This document shows, piece by piece, positions 31,910-40,140 of a DNA stretch of 64,000 bases. Source of the stretch: Streptomyces stelliscabiei (GTDB lineage: Bacteria > Actinomycetota > Actinomycetes > Streptomycetales > Streptomycetaceae); assembly GCF_014873495.1 (NCBI RefSeq), contig NZ_JADBGF010000001.1:5146001-5210000 (forward strand), in the 5' to 3' direction. The position numbers and the translations under genes are program-made. Each line of letters begins with the position of its first letter. Positions within the stretch are counted from its first letter, which is position 1. Under the pieces are notes generated by a model. It saw only the letters and a program-made list of their open reading frames with translations. It had not been told where the DNA came from and did not search any database.

Positions 31910-32004
31910 GTGACCCCTCGTGAGAGGCGTTCCGGCCGCCCCGGGCCCCCGGCGGCACGACCGTACGATGGACGCGGTCCAGTGCCGTACCTAGGAGGAT
32001 GACC

Positions 32005-33486
32005 GTGGCGGACGAGCTCGAACCGGTGACCCCGGAGACCGAGGCGACCGAAGCCGAGGAGCCCATCAAGCAGCGCAAGAACGGCCTGTACCCGGGCGTG
32101 TCCGACGAGCTGGCCGAGAACATGAAGTCGGGCTGGGCCGACACCGAGCTGCACGGCCTGGAGCCGATCGCCCAGGCCGCGGAGACCGCCGCCCGCCGCG
32201 CCGCGCTCTCCGCGCGCTTCCCCGGCGACCGCCTGGTCATCCCCTCGGGCAACCTCAAGACCCGCTCGAACGACACCGAGTACCCCTTCCGGGCGTCGGT
32301 CGAGTACGCGTACCTCACCGGCAACCAGACCGAGGACGGCGTCCTGGTCCTGGAGCCGACCGGCGCCGAGGGGCACGAGGCGACGATCTACCTCCTGCCC
32401 CGCTCCGACCGGGAGAACGGCGAGTTCTGGCTCTCCGGCCAGGGCGAGCTGTGGGTCGGCCGACGGCACTCGCTGACCGAGTCGGCCGAGCTGTACGGCA
32501 TCCCCGCCGCCGACGTCCGCGAACTCGCCGACAAGCTGCGCGAGGCCACCGGGCCGGTGCGGGTCGTACGCGGGTACGACGCCGGCATCGAGGCGGCGCT
32601 GCACGACAAGGTCACCGCCGAGCGGGACGACGAGCTGCGGGTCTTCCTCTCCGAGGCACGGCTGGTCAAGGACGCGTTCGAGATCGGCGAGCTGCAGAAG
32701 GCCGTCGACTCGACGGTGCGCGGCTTCGAGGACGTCGTACGCGTGCTGGACAGGGCCGAGGCGACCTCGGAGCGCTACATCGAGGGAACGTTCTTCCTGC
32801 GCGCCCGGGTCGAGGGCAACGATGTCGGCTACGGCTCCATCTGCGCCTCCGGTCCGCACGCCACGACGCTGCACTGGGTCCGCAACGACGGTCCGGTCCG
32901 TTCCGGCGACCTGCTCCTGCTGGACGCGGGCGTCGAGACGCACACGTACTACACGGCCGACGTCACGCGCACCCTGCCGGTCAACGGCACCTTCAGCGCG
33001 ATCCAGAGGAAGATCTACGACGCCGTCTTCGACGCGCAGGAGGCCGGTATCGCCGCCGTGCGGCCCGGCGGCAAGTACCGCGACTTCCATGACGCCGCGC
33101 AGCACGTTCTCGCCGAACGGCTGGTCGAGTGGGGGCTCGTCGAGGGGCCCGTCGAGCGGGTCCTGGAGCTGGGCCTCCAGCGCCGCTGGACCCTGCACGG
33201 CACGGGTCACATGCTCGGCATGGACGTCCACGACTGCGCCGCCGCGCGCGTCGAGTCCTACGTCGACGGGACGTTGGAGCCGGGGATGGTGCTGACGGTC
33301 GAGCCCGGCCTGTACTTCCAGGCGGACGACCTCACCGTCCCCGAGGAGTACCGGGGCATCGGCGTCCGCATCGAGGACGACATCCTGGTGACGGAGGACG
33401 GCAACCGCAACCTGTCCGCGGGGCTGCCGCGACGCTCCGCTGAGGTTGAGCTGTGGATGGCTTCGCTGAGGGGTTCGCGGGACTGA
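32005..33486 (+). CDS. pepP: Xaa-Pro aminopeptidase (aminopeptidase P)
   Basis: 493 aa. It removes N-terminal residues preceding proline. The start is the GTG at 32005: AGGAGG (31993-31998) touches the ATG at 31999 directly but lies 6 nt before the GTG. The N-terminal creatinase-like domain (~60-225) is followed by the pita-bread domain with all dimetal ligands: Asp in LLLLDAGVE, Asp in YTADVTRT, His in LHGTGHMLGMDVHD, Glu in LTVEPGLYF and Glu in GVRIEDDIL. Cytoplasmic, single gene. Confidence 0.95.
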   Translation: MADELEPVTPETEATEAEEPIKQRKNGLYPGVSDELAENMKSGWADTELHGLEPIAQAAETAARRAALSARFPGDRLVIPSGNLKTRSNDTEYPFRASVEYAYLTGNQTEDGVLVLEPTGAEGHEATIYLLPRSDRENGEFWLSGQGELWVGRRHSLTESAELYGIPAADVRELADKLREATGPVRVVRGYDAGIEAALHDKVTAERDDELRVFLSEARLVKDAFEIGELQKAVDSTVRGFEDVVRVLDRAEATSERYIEGTFFLRARVEGNDVGYGSICASGPHATTLHWVRNDGPVRSGDLLLLDAGVETHTYYTADVTRTLPVNGTFSAIQRKIYDAVFDAQEAGIAAVRPGGKYRDFHDAAQHVLAERLVEWGLVEGPVERVLELGLQRRWTLHGTGHMLGMDVHDCAAARVESYVDGTLEPGMVLTVEPGLYFQADDLTVPEEYRGIGVRIEDDILVTEDGNRNLSAGLPRRSAEVELWMASLRGSRD

Positions 33487-33532
33487 GGGGCCGGTTGTGC
33501 GTTTCTTGTTCGTCCGCGGGTGAGTGGGGGCT

Positions 33533-33657
33533 GGTCGCGTAGTTCCCCGCGCCCCTGAAAGCCCAGACCCCCGCAGCCCTGAAAGCGCGGCGGTGCCGGG
33601 CCGGAAAAGCAGTGGGCGCAGCCCCTGCTTCTCAGGGGCGCGGGGAACTGCGCGACC
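33533..33657. repeat. Streptomyces intergenic palindromic repeat
   Basis: 26-nt arms containing AGTTCCCCGCGCCCCTGA (33533-33558) and its complement (33632-33657) pair with one mismatch around a 73-bp middle. Elements with this CGCAGTTCCCCGCGCCCCTG core are abundant between convergent genes in streptomycetes. Here it separates the convergent pepP and CitG-like genes and probably also terminates transcription. Confidence 0.75.
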
Positions 33658-33741
33658 CGCCCCCACCGGACCCGCGGATGAGGGTCGAAGGGGCGCGGCC
33701 CCTGGGGGAGGGACGGGTAGGGGCGGCGGGGGCGAGGAACG

Positions 33742-34575
33742 CTATGCGGCCACCCTCGCGGCAGCGACAGGCAGCGCGTCCACGAACAACGCGCCCGCCA
33801 GCAGCGACGCACTCCCGCGAGGACTCCACCCCCGCTCCCGGAGATCCGCGTCGAGCGCCATCAGCGCCTCCCGCCCCGCGCCCGTCGCCGTACCCCCCGC
33901 CTCGATCACCGCCCGGGCCCCGGCCTGCACCCGCCGCAGCCCCTGCGGCCCGGCGGTGTACAGCAGTTCGGTGTCCTGCAGCGTGGACATCACCGTGAGA
34001 AGCGCATCGAGACGGGCCTCCCCCTCCCGCGCGCCCGCGACGCGCGCCCCGGCCAGGGCGTCCAACGCCCGCCGTACATGGGGAAAGCCCGCCCGGGCCT
34101 CGCCCCGGGCACCCGCGGCCCCGTACGTGGCGGAGACCGACGACCCCCGCGAGGGGCGCCTGGGTGCCCGGCGGTCGGGGTGGGCGGCGATCCTCTTGGC
34201 GATGGCGGCCAGTTCACGCCCGCGGGCGCCGGGCTCCATGGCGGCCGCGGCGACCAGCAGACCCAGCACCCAGGTGGCGCCGCGATGCCCGCCGCCGGCG
34301 CGTCGCATCGAGTGCTCGGTGCAGCGCCCGATCGCACCGAGTTCGGCCCGGAGTCCGGGGGTGGGGGCACCGTTGCGCCGGGCGCAGGCCGCCATCGCCG
34401 CGAAGCCGGGCAGCAGTGCCTTCGCCGACCAGCGCAGGGTGCGGTGGTCCTGCCGGGTCGCGCGGGCGCCGAGGTCGCGCGGGTCGGGCAGGCCGGGCTT
34501 GGGGGTCAGTTCCAGCTGCCGGGTGAGCGCGGCCACCGCGGCCCGCGCCAGCGTCTCGTCCTCGCGACTGCTCAT
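33742..34575 (-). CDS. CitG/MdcB-like triphosphoribosyl-dephospho-CoA synthase family protein
   Basis: 277 aa from the ATG at 34575, which overlaps the stop of the dioxygenase gene by ATGA. ALTRQLELTPKPGLPDPRDLG resembles the P-G-L-V-D family signature, followed by helical LPGFAAMAACA, GATWVLGLLVAAAA and TVMSTLQDTELLYTAG. CitG enzymes make the prosthetic-group precursor of citrate lyase or malonate decarboxylase, but no such lyase gene is near and the pairing with an intradiol dioxygenase is unexplained, so the real substrate may differ. Confidence 0.8.
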   Translation of the reverse strand: MSSREDETLARAAVAALTRQLELTPKPGLPDPRDLGARATRQDHRTLRWSAKALLPGFAAMAACARRNGAPTPGLRAELGAIGRCTEHSMRRAGGGHRGATWVLGLLVAAAAMEPGARGRELAAIAKRIAAHPDRRAPRRPSRGSSVSATYGAAGARGEARAGFPHVRRALDALAGARVAGAREGEARLDALLTVMSTLQDTELLYTAGPQGLRRVQAGARAVIEAGGTATGAGREALMALDADLRERGWSPRGSASLLAGALFVDALPVAAARVAA

Positions 34576-35558
34576 GGGCGCACGCCTACGAGGCCACCCC
34601 ACGAGGAGCCGGTGGCGCCGTCGCTCGGGGGGTCCGCCGGGGGCTCGCCCGAAGGGGGCGTACCGCCCTCGCCGCCACCGCCGCCCGCGCCGGTGTTCTC
34701 GGCGTCGGGGTCGATGCCGAGGGTGAGGGAACCCCGGTGACCGCGGGCCGGGTTCGCCTTCTTGAGGGCCTTGAGGGCCTTGAGGGCCTTGAGGGTGAGC
34801 AGGCCGCTGGAGGCGCCGCCACCGTCGTGGACCATGTCGTCGCCGAGGTTGGTGCAGCCGCCGCTGTGCCGGGAGCACGGCTCCAGCGTGAAGACCTCCT
34901 GGGCGATCTCGCCGTCGAAGAAGAACTGGCCGGTGAAGTCGACCTTGCCGCCCTCGTAGGTGCCGTCCTCCTTCTCGCCGCCGGTGTCGGCCTTCACATG
35001 GATGTGGCAGGTGCGCGGGGTGGACCAACCGGGGGAGACGGTCTCGAACTTGACGACCCCGTTCGCGTCGGCGATCTGACATCCGCGAAGGTACGTGGCG
35101 TCGGCGGCGGTCGAACCGTCCTCGCTCTCGGCGGGTGCCGAACCGCCGGGATTCGCGGTGGTGCAGCCGGAGAAGTAGCCCCAGGCGTCGCAGTGCCAGA
35201 TCTCCACGGCCGCGCCGGTGACCGGGGCGCAGCCGTCGGTGGCGTCCACCACGGTGAGGCGCAGCGTCAAGGGAACACCGCTCTTGCCTTCGGTGATGTC
35301 CTTGCGGACGAGGGCGCCGTCCAGATGGCAGGGCCCCTCGGTGACGCTCGACATCAGCGTCATGCACGCGCTGCCGGTGCTCGTCCCGGACGCCGTGACG
35401 GTCACCTTGGCGCTGCCGGTGTTCCCGTCCGCGAACGCCGACTGATACCCGGTGGCCACCAGCCCGTCGGCGGCGACCGTCCCTCCGGTCACCGCGGGAG
35501 CACGGCGCCTCGTGCTCGTTCCGCTCGTGCGGTGTCCCGCTGTGTGGTTTCCCGTCAT
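34572..35558 (-). CDS. Secreted intradiol ring-cleavage dioxygenase
   Basis: 328 aa from the ATG at 35558. The N-terminus has a Tat-like TRRRAPAVTGGTVAA. The intradiol dioxygenase fold gives the non-haem iron ligands Tyr (AWGYFSGC), Tyr (ATYLRGC), His and His (TCHIHVK). ACMTLMSSVTEGPCHLDG and GAAVEIWHCDAWGY match the extracellular subgroup seen in Streptomyces, thought to act on catechols from lignin. C-terminal oddities: a four-fold LKA repeat from a 9-bp tandem DNA repeat (34763-34795) and a Gly/Pro-rich tail. It heads an overlapping two-gene operon. Confidence 0.88.
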   Translation of the reverse strand: MTGNHTAGHRTSGTSTRRRAPAVTGGTVAADGLVATGYQSAFADGNTGSAKVTVTASGTSTGSACMTLMSSVTEGPCHLDGALVRKDITEGKSGVPLTLRLTVVDATDGCAPVTGAAVEIWHCDAWGYFSGCTTANPGGSAPAESEDGSTAADATYLRGCQIADANGVVKFETVSPGWSTPRTCHIHVKADTGGEKEDGTYEGGKVDFTGQFFFDGEIAQEVFTLEPCSRHSGGCTNLGDDMVHDGGGASSGLLTLKALKALKALKKANPARGHRGSLTLGIDPDAENTGAGGGGGEGGTPPSGEPPADPPSDGATGSSWGGLVGVRP

Positions 35559-35956
35559 GGCCCTGAAGTTAGGGGCGCACTCCGTCAGGGGGCTGAGGTC
35601 CGGCTGTGCGGTGGCTGAGAGTGCGCGGCGGTCCGCCTCCGGCGCCGGAACGGGGTCTGTCCTCCGCCCGGCCGCCGCGCCGGGAGCCGGAAACCGGAAG
35701 CCGGCGGATGAGACGGTTCTCACGTTTGCCGTCCCGCATACGGACGAGGCTTGTGTTGCCGTTCGAAGCACTGGCGGTGTCGGCTATGTTCTGGTCGCGA
35801 CCAGCAGCTGACCGAATATTCGGCGCCGTCGGCCCGGTCGGCCGCTCACTTCTTCTGCGGCCGGCCCTTGAGTGAGAAATTCCTGTCGGCAACCGCTTCA
35901 TCGAGCCGCAAGACCGCAACTCCGTCGGTTTCCACGCACAGATTGATGAGGTCCCC
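35559..35956. other. Divergent control region between dioxygenase and fxsA
   Basis: About 400 bp without a gene. It holds a promoter-like element and two palindromes upstream of fxsA, listed separately, and must also carry the leftward promoter of the dioxygenase operon, for which I see no clear hexamers. Confidence 0.5.
35762..35823 (+). promoter_or_regulatory. Candidate promoter and palindromic operators of the fxs operon
   Basis: TTCGAA (35762-35767), 17 bp, then TATGTT (35785-35790) form a plausible promoter. The perfect 14-bp palindrome CTGGTCGCGACCAG (35791-35804) begins right after the -10 and covers the expected start. A second palindrome CCGAATATTCGG (35812-35823) lies 7 bp downstream. 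The predicted leader before fxsA is ~160 nt. Confidence 0.45.
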
Positions 35957-36154
35957 ATGAACGCATCCCTCGACCCCACGGCCGCAGAGTCAGGATCCAC
36001 GGCCGCCGTCGGTCCGGAGCGGGTGTCCTTGGTGCAGTTGGCGGCGCGGAGCGGGGGCGCGCTGTCGCCCGCTCTGACCCGTGCCGTGTCGAACGGCGTC
36101 GAACGGACCGGTCCGGGACGGGTCGCGGTCGCGGCCTTCCAGTCCTCCGTCTGA
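35957..36154 (+). CDS. fxsA: FxSxx-COOH RiPP precursor peptide
   Basis: 65 aa, GAGG 5 nt before the ATG. An acidic/Ala-rich leader contains ERVSLVQLAARSGGALSPAL, the recognition-like segment of this family. The C-terminus is VAVAAFQSSV, where FQSSV is the FxSxx-COOH signature. In this family a radical SAM enzyme joins the Phe ring to a nearby side chain to form a strained three-residue cyclophane. The maturase gene starts 34 nt after its stop. No protease or exporter is encoded nearby, so processing and location of the product are open. Confidence 0.9.
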   Translation: MNASLDPTAAESGSTAAVGPERVSLVQLAARSGGALSPALTRAVSNGVERTGPGRVAVAAFQSSV

Positions 36155-36188
36155 CACCGCCCGTATCCGGCCGATCCCTGTGACCGTC

Positions 36189-38657
36189 ATGGGCCGACCG
36201 CTCCTGCCCCTACGCCAGTTCGTGCTGAAGATGCACAGTCGCTGCGATCTCGCGTGCGACCACTGCTATGTGTACGAGCACGCGGACCAGAGCTGGCGCG
36301 GCCGGCCCCGGGTGATGTCGGACCTCGTCCTGCGCGCCACGGCGGAACGCGTCGCCGAGCACGCGAAGACCCATGGGCTCGCCGCCGTGCACGTGGTGCT
36401 GCACGGCGGTGAGCCCCTTCTCGCGGGCCGCGCCCGGCTGCGCGCGGCCGCCGTGGAACTGCGCGCCGCCCTCGACGGCGTGTGCGAGCTGGATCTGCGG
36501 ATCCACACCAACGCCGTCACGCTCGACGAGCGGTTCCTGGACCTGTTCGACGAGTTCGGCATCAAGGTCGGCGTCTCGCTGGACGGCGACCGCGCCGCGA
36601 ACGACCTGCACCGGCGCTACGCCGACGGGCGCAGCAGTCACGACCGGGTCCTCAGGGCCGTCGCCCTGCTCGGCCGGCCCCGCTACCGCCACCTCTTCGC
36701 GGGCCTGCTGTGCACCATCGACCTGCGCAACGACCCGGTCGCCGTCCACGACGCGCTCGCCGGCCTCGCCCCGCCCCGCGTCGACTTCCTCCTCCCGCAC
36801 GCCACCTGGGACGAGCCCCCGGCGCGCCCCGAGGACGACGTCGACGGCACCGCGTACGCGCGCTGGCTGCTGGCCGTCCACGACCGCTGGACCGAGACCG
36901 GACGGCCCATGGAGGTCCGGGTGTTCGACTCGGTCCTGCGGACCCTGCGCGGCGAGAGCAGCCTGACCGAGTCGCTGGGGCTGGACCCGGCCGACCTCGC
37001 CGTGATCGAGACCGACGGGACCTTCGAACAGGCCGACTCCCTGAAGACCGCCCACGCCGGGGCTCCCGCCACCGGCCTGGACGTGTTCGCCCACTCCCTG
37101 GACGAGGTCGCCGCGCATCCCGGGATCGTGGCCCGGCAGCAGGGCCTCGACGGGCTGGCCGCGCAGTGCCGTTCCTGTCCGGTGGTGCGCTCCTGCGGCG
37201 GGGGCCTGTACGCCCATCGCTACCGGTCCGGCGGCAGCGGGTTCGCCAACCCCTCCGTGTACTGCTCCGACCTGTTGTCCCTCATCACCGATCTCCGGGA
37301 CCGTCACATGACCGACCAGTCCGTACAACCCGCGCTCGCCGAGGCCCACTTGGACGAGCTGGCCACGGGGTGCGGCTCGGACACGACCGTGGACCTGCTG
37401 GGCCGCCACCAACTCGCCCTGGTCCGCGAGCTGCTGGGCCATGTGCGGCACACGACGACGCGCACCCCTGCGGGCGGGGACGCCGAGGGCGCGGAGGAGG
37501 CATGGGAGACGCTGACCGCCCTCGACAGCGCGGCCCCCGAGGCCGTGGACACGGTCCTGGCCCACCCCTATGTACGGCCCTGGGCGCTCAGCTCCCTCGG
37601 GGTCCGTCCACCGACGCGACCGGTGGCGGGAAAGCCCGGAGAGGCGGGAGGGACGGCACCGGCGGAACCGGCCGGGGGCGGCAGCGAGACGGCCGCGACG
37701 GCGACCCGCGGGATCGCGGAGATCGCCGCCGCCGCCGTGGTGCGCGCCGGGCGCCCGGCGGCGGTCGTCGTCCCGGTCCGCGACGGGCTGCTGCGGCTGC
37801 CCTCGCTCGGCACGCTGGCGGTGGGGGCGGGCGCCGGGCACGCCGTGGTGCGCGCGGGCGCCGACGGTTTCACGGTCCACGCGGACGACCGGACGTACAC
37901 CGTGGCCCGCAACGAGCCCGGGGACCCCGCCTGGCGGGGGAGCCGGCGGTTCGAGCTGGACGGCTGGTCCGTGACCCTGGAGGACACCGACCCCTGGCGG
38001 GCCTGCCACGGGCATCCGGCGCACCCCCGGCTCACCGAGGGGGAGGCCGAGGCGTGGCGGGCCGACCTCACCCGGGCCTGGGCCTGGATCCGCCGCGAAC
38101 TGCCCCGCTACGCACCCGGGATCGCCGCGGGGCTCCGGGTGATCACCCCGCTCGTGCCCTCCCCCGAGGGCGCCGACATCAGCTCGGCGGCCCGCGACGC
38201 CTTCGGTGCCGTGGCCATCGCCCGCCCCGCCGCGCCGGAGACGCTGGCGCTGCTCCTCGTCCACGAGTTCCAGCACGTGAAGCTGGGCGCGGTCCTGGAC
38301 CTGGCGGACCTGTACGACCCGGCGTGCGACACGCTGTTCTACGCGCCCTGGCGCCCCGACCCGCGCCCGCTGGAGGGGCTGCTGCAGGGGACGTACGCCC
38401 ATCTCGCGGTGGTCGACTTCTGGCTGGCCCGGTGGCGGAGCGGGGGCGGGCAGTGGGCCGAGACCCGGTTCTCCCGGTGGCGGGACCAGACGGCGGAGGC
38501 GGTGGAGACCCTGGCGGGGTCGGGCGCGCTGACGGAGGCCGGGGGACGGTTCGTCGCGGGGCTCCGGCGGGCGCTGCCGGCGGACGAGGTGAGCGCGGAC
38601 GCCCGGCGGGCGGCCCGGCGGGTGGCGGACGAGCACCGGCGGACCGTTCTGCCGTAG
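36189..38657 (+). CDS. fxsB: FxsB radical SAM/SPASM cyclophane maturase fused to an HExxH domain
   Basis: 822 aa from the ATG at 36189 (GTG at 36180 possible). The radical SAM cluster motif CDLACDHC (Cys 19, 23, 26) is followed by GGEPLL and a TIM-barrel core to ~300. A SPASM-like domain binds auxiliary clusters (CRSCPVVRSCGGG with a later Cys in VYCSD, ~325-360). After a linker, the C-terminal half (~500-822) contains LLLVHEFQHVKLGAVLDLAD, an HExxH motif near 692, the metalloprotease-like domain of the FxsBH type. It probably installs the cyclophane in FxsA by Cbeta-aryl bond formation. Whether the HExxH part cuts the peptide or modifies it further is not settled. Confidence 0.93.
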   Translation: MGRPLLPLRQFVLKMHSRCDLACDHCYVYEHADQSWRGRPRVMSDLVLRATAERVAEHAKTHGLAAVHVVLHGGEPLLAGRARLRAAAVELRAALDGVCELDLRIHTNAVTLDERFLDLFDEFGIKVGVSLDGDRAANDLHRRYADGRSSHDRVLRAVALLGRPRYRHLFAGLLCTIDLRNDPVAVHDALAGLAPPRVDFLLPHATWDEPPARPEDDVDGTAYARWLLAVHDRWTETGRPMEVRVFDSVLRTLRGESSLTESLGLDPADLAVIETDGTFEQADSLKTAHAGAPATGLDVFAHSLDEVAAHPGIVARQQGLDGLAAQCRSCPVVRSCGGGLYAHRYRSGGSGFANPSVYCSDLLSLITDLRDRHMTDQSVQPALAEAHLDELATGCGSDTTVDLLGRHQLALVRELLGHVRHTTTRTPAGGDAEGAEEAWETLTALDSAAPEAVDTVLAHPYVRPWALSSLGVRPPTRPVAGKPGEAGGTAPAEPAGGGSETAATATRGIAEIAAAAVVRAGRPAAVVVPVRDGLLRLPSLGTLAVGAGAGHAVVRAGADGFTVHADDRTYTVARNEPGDPAWRGSRRFELDGWSVTLEDTDPWRACHGHPAHPRLTEGEAEAWRADLTRAWAWIRRELPRYAPGIAAGLRVITPLVPSPEGADISSAARDAFGAVAIARPAAPETLALLLVHEFQHVKLGAVLDLADLYDPACDTLFYAPWRPDPRPLEGLLQGTYAHLAVVDFWLARWRSGGGQWAETRFSRWRDQTAEAVETLAGSGALTEAGGRFVAGLRRALPADEVSADARRAARRVADEHRRTVLP

Positions 38658-38770
38658 GGGGAGTGGAGTGTCTCCTGCTTCCGCTTACGTGTTCGAGGCT
38701 CGCGCAATCCTCGGCCGGAGCGGGGACATTGGGCCCGTTCGTCATATTCCACGTGACCCTGCCCCCTTCC

Positions 38771-38776
38771 TACACT
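38771..38776 (+). promoter_or_regulatory. -10-like box before fxsC
   Basis: TACACT lies 32 nt before the GTG start of fxsC in the 150-bp gap after fxsB. No good -35 is visible at standard spacing, so fxsC-fxsT may have a weak or alternative-sigma promoter, or simply be read through from fxsA. Confidence 0.3.
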
Positions 38777-38807
38777 GAGGAAAGTCACCGGGCATCGGGG
38801 GGCACGG

Positions 38808-40058
38808 GTGCGAGGAGATGCGGCCAACGGGGGCGGAAGCCCTTATTTCTTCCTGAGTTATGCGCACACCCCGCGCAACGACGCCGGTGACACCGATCCG
38901 AACATCTGGGTCAAGAAGCTGTACGACGGGCTGTGCGCCCACATCATGCAGATGACCGATCTGCCGCGCGGCGCACGCGCCGGGTTCCTGGACCAGGGCA
39001 TGGCGGTCGGCACCCGCTGGACGGACGAACTGTCGGAGAACCTCGCGCGCTGCAAGGTGTTCGTGCCGCTGTACTCGCCGCGCTACTTCATCAGCGAGCA
39101 GTGCGGCCGGGAGTGGTGGGCCTTCTCCCAGCGCCAGATCAGCCACCGGGCACGCGGCGGGGCCGCCCGGGAACACGCGATCATCCCCGCGTTATGGGTG
39201 CCCGTGGAACCCGTACAACTGCCGCACGCGGCGAAGGACCTGCAGTTCAACCATGTGTCCTTCGGCCAGGACTACGCGGAGGAGGGGTTCTACGGGCTGA
39301 CCAAACTCCGGTACCTGCGCGACGAGTACGAGCGGGCCCTGTACCGGCTGGCCAAGCAGATCGTGCACGTGGCCAAGGTCACCGAGCTGGACGAGGGGCA
39401 GACGTACGACGAGTACGAGTCGCTGCCCAGCGCGTTCGGCGCCTCGGGGCACCCCCCGGAGTTCGACATCACGGTCCTCGCGTGCACCCGTTCCGACCTG
39501 CCCCCGGGCAGTGAACCCGACTGCTACGGCCCGCTGCCGCGCGACTGGAACCCGTACCACCCGGCGTCGGCCCGGCCGCTCGGCGAACACGCGGCCGACC
39601 TGGTGCGCACCATGGACTACAAGGTGAACATCGGGGACTTCGAGAAGGACGCCGACCGGCTGCTCGGGCCCGGCCCGCCCAGGGCGCCCGGACTGCTGCT
39701 GCTCGACCGGTGGGCGCTGGGCTCCGCCAGGGGCCGGGAGCTGCTGGACCGGCTGTGCGAGGAACAGCGGCCGTGGATCAGCGTGATGATCCCCAGGTGC
39801 GAGGACGACGCCGGTCCGGCCCGGGAGAAGAGGCTGACGGCGCTCACCGAGAAGGCACTGGCCGCACGCATGACGGAGGGCAGCGGGCACCGCACCCTCA
39901 ACGGCGGCATCCGCACCCTGGACGCCTTCGGCAACGAACTGCAGACGGCCGTGAAGCAGGCCGTCGCCTCCTACGAGGCACACGCGCGGACCTATCCGCC
40001 GGCGGGACCCCGTATCGCGCCCCCGCGCCTGCGGGGCCCGGCGGACCTGGGCGGCTAG
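38808..40058 (+). CDS. fxsC: TIR-like protein FxsC
   Basis: 416 aa, GTG start with a G-rich Shine-Dalgarno. The N-terminal ~200 residues form a TIR-like domain: PYFFLSYAHTPRND, FLDQGMAVGTRWTDELSENL, CKVFVPLYSPRYFISEQCGR, EWW. The NADase-type catalytic Glu of TIR domains is not obvious. The C-terminal ~190 residues hold a second alpha/beta region (PEFDITVLACTRSDLP, LLLLDRWALGS, WISVMIP) with no recognised motif. FxsC accompanies FxsB and FxsT in the FxSxx-COOH locus. A signalling or effector role is inferred from the TIR fold only. Confidence 0.88.
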   Translation: MRGDAANGGGSPYFFLSYAHTPRNDAGDTDPNIWVKKLYDGLCAHIMQMTDLPRGARAGFLDQGMAVGTRWTDELSENLARCKVFVPLYSPRYFISEQCGREWWAFSQRQISHRARGGAAREHAIIPALWVPVEPVQLPHAAKDLQFNHVSFGQDYAEEGFYGLTKLRYLRDEYERALYRLAKQIVHVAKVTELDEGQTYDEYESLPSAFGASGHPPEFDITVLACTRSDLPPGSEPDCYGPLPRDWNPYHPASARPLGEHAADLVRTMDYKVNIGDFEKDADRLLGPGPPRAPGLLLLDRWALGSARGRELLDRLCEEQRPWISVMIPRCEDDAGPAREKRLTALTEKALAARMTEGSGHRTLNGGIRTLDAFGNELQTAVKQAVASYEAHARTYPPAGPRIAPPRLRGPADLGG

Positions 40059-40140
40059 CGCCCGGGGCCACCGGGACGCACGGGAGCACGGGAGCACGGC
40101 AAGGGCGGGGCGGGTCGGACAGGGCGGAGGACGGCAGGCC

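Noticed and set aside
31618..33666. 682-aa minus-strand frame opposite pepP
   Set aside because: Antisense to all five metal-ligand motifs of aminopeptidase P; no independent evidence.
36210..38636. 808-aa minus-strand frame opposite fxsB
   Set aside because: The plus strand encodes the radical SAM, SPASM and HExxH motifs; the antisense product is low-complexity and has no recognisable domain.
38741..38756. Third parS (TTCCACGTGAC)
   Set aside because: Shares only the CACGTGA core; both arms deviate from the 14-bp consensus.
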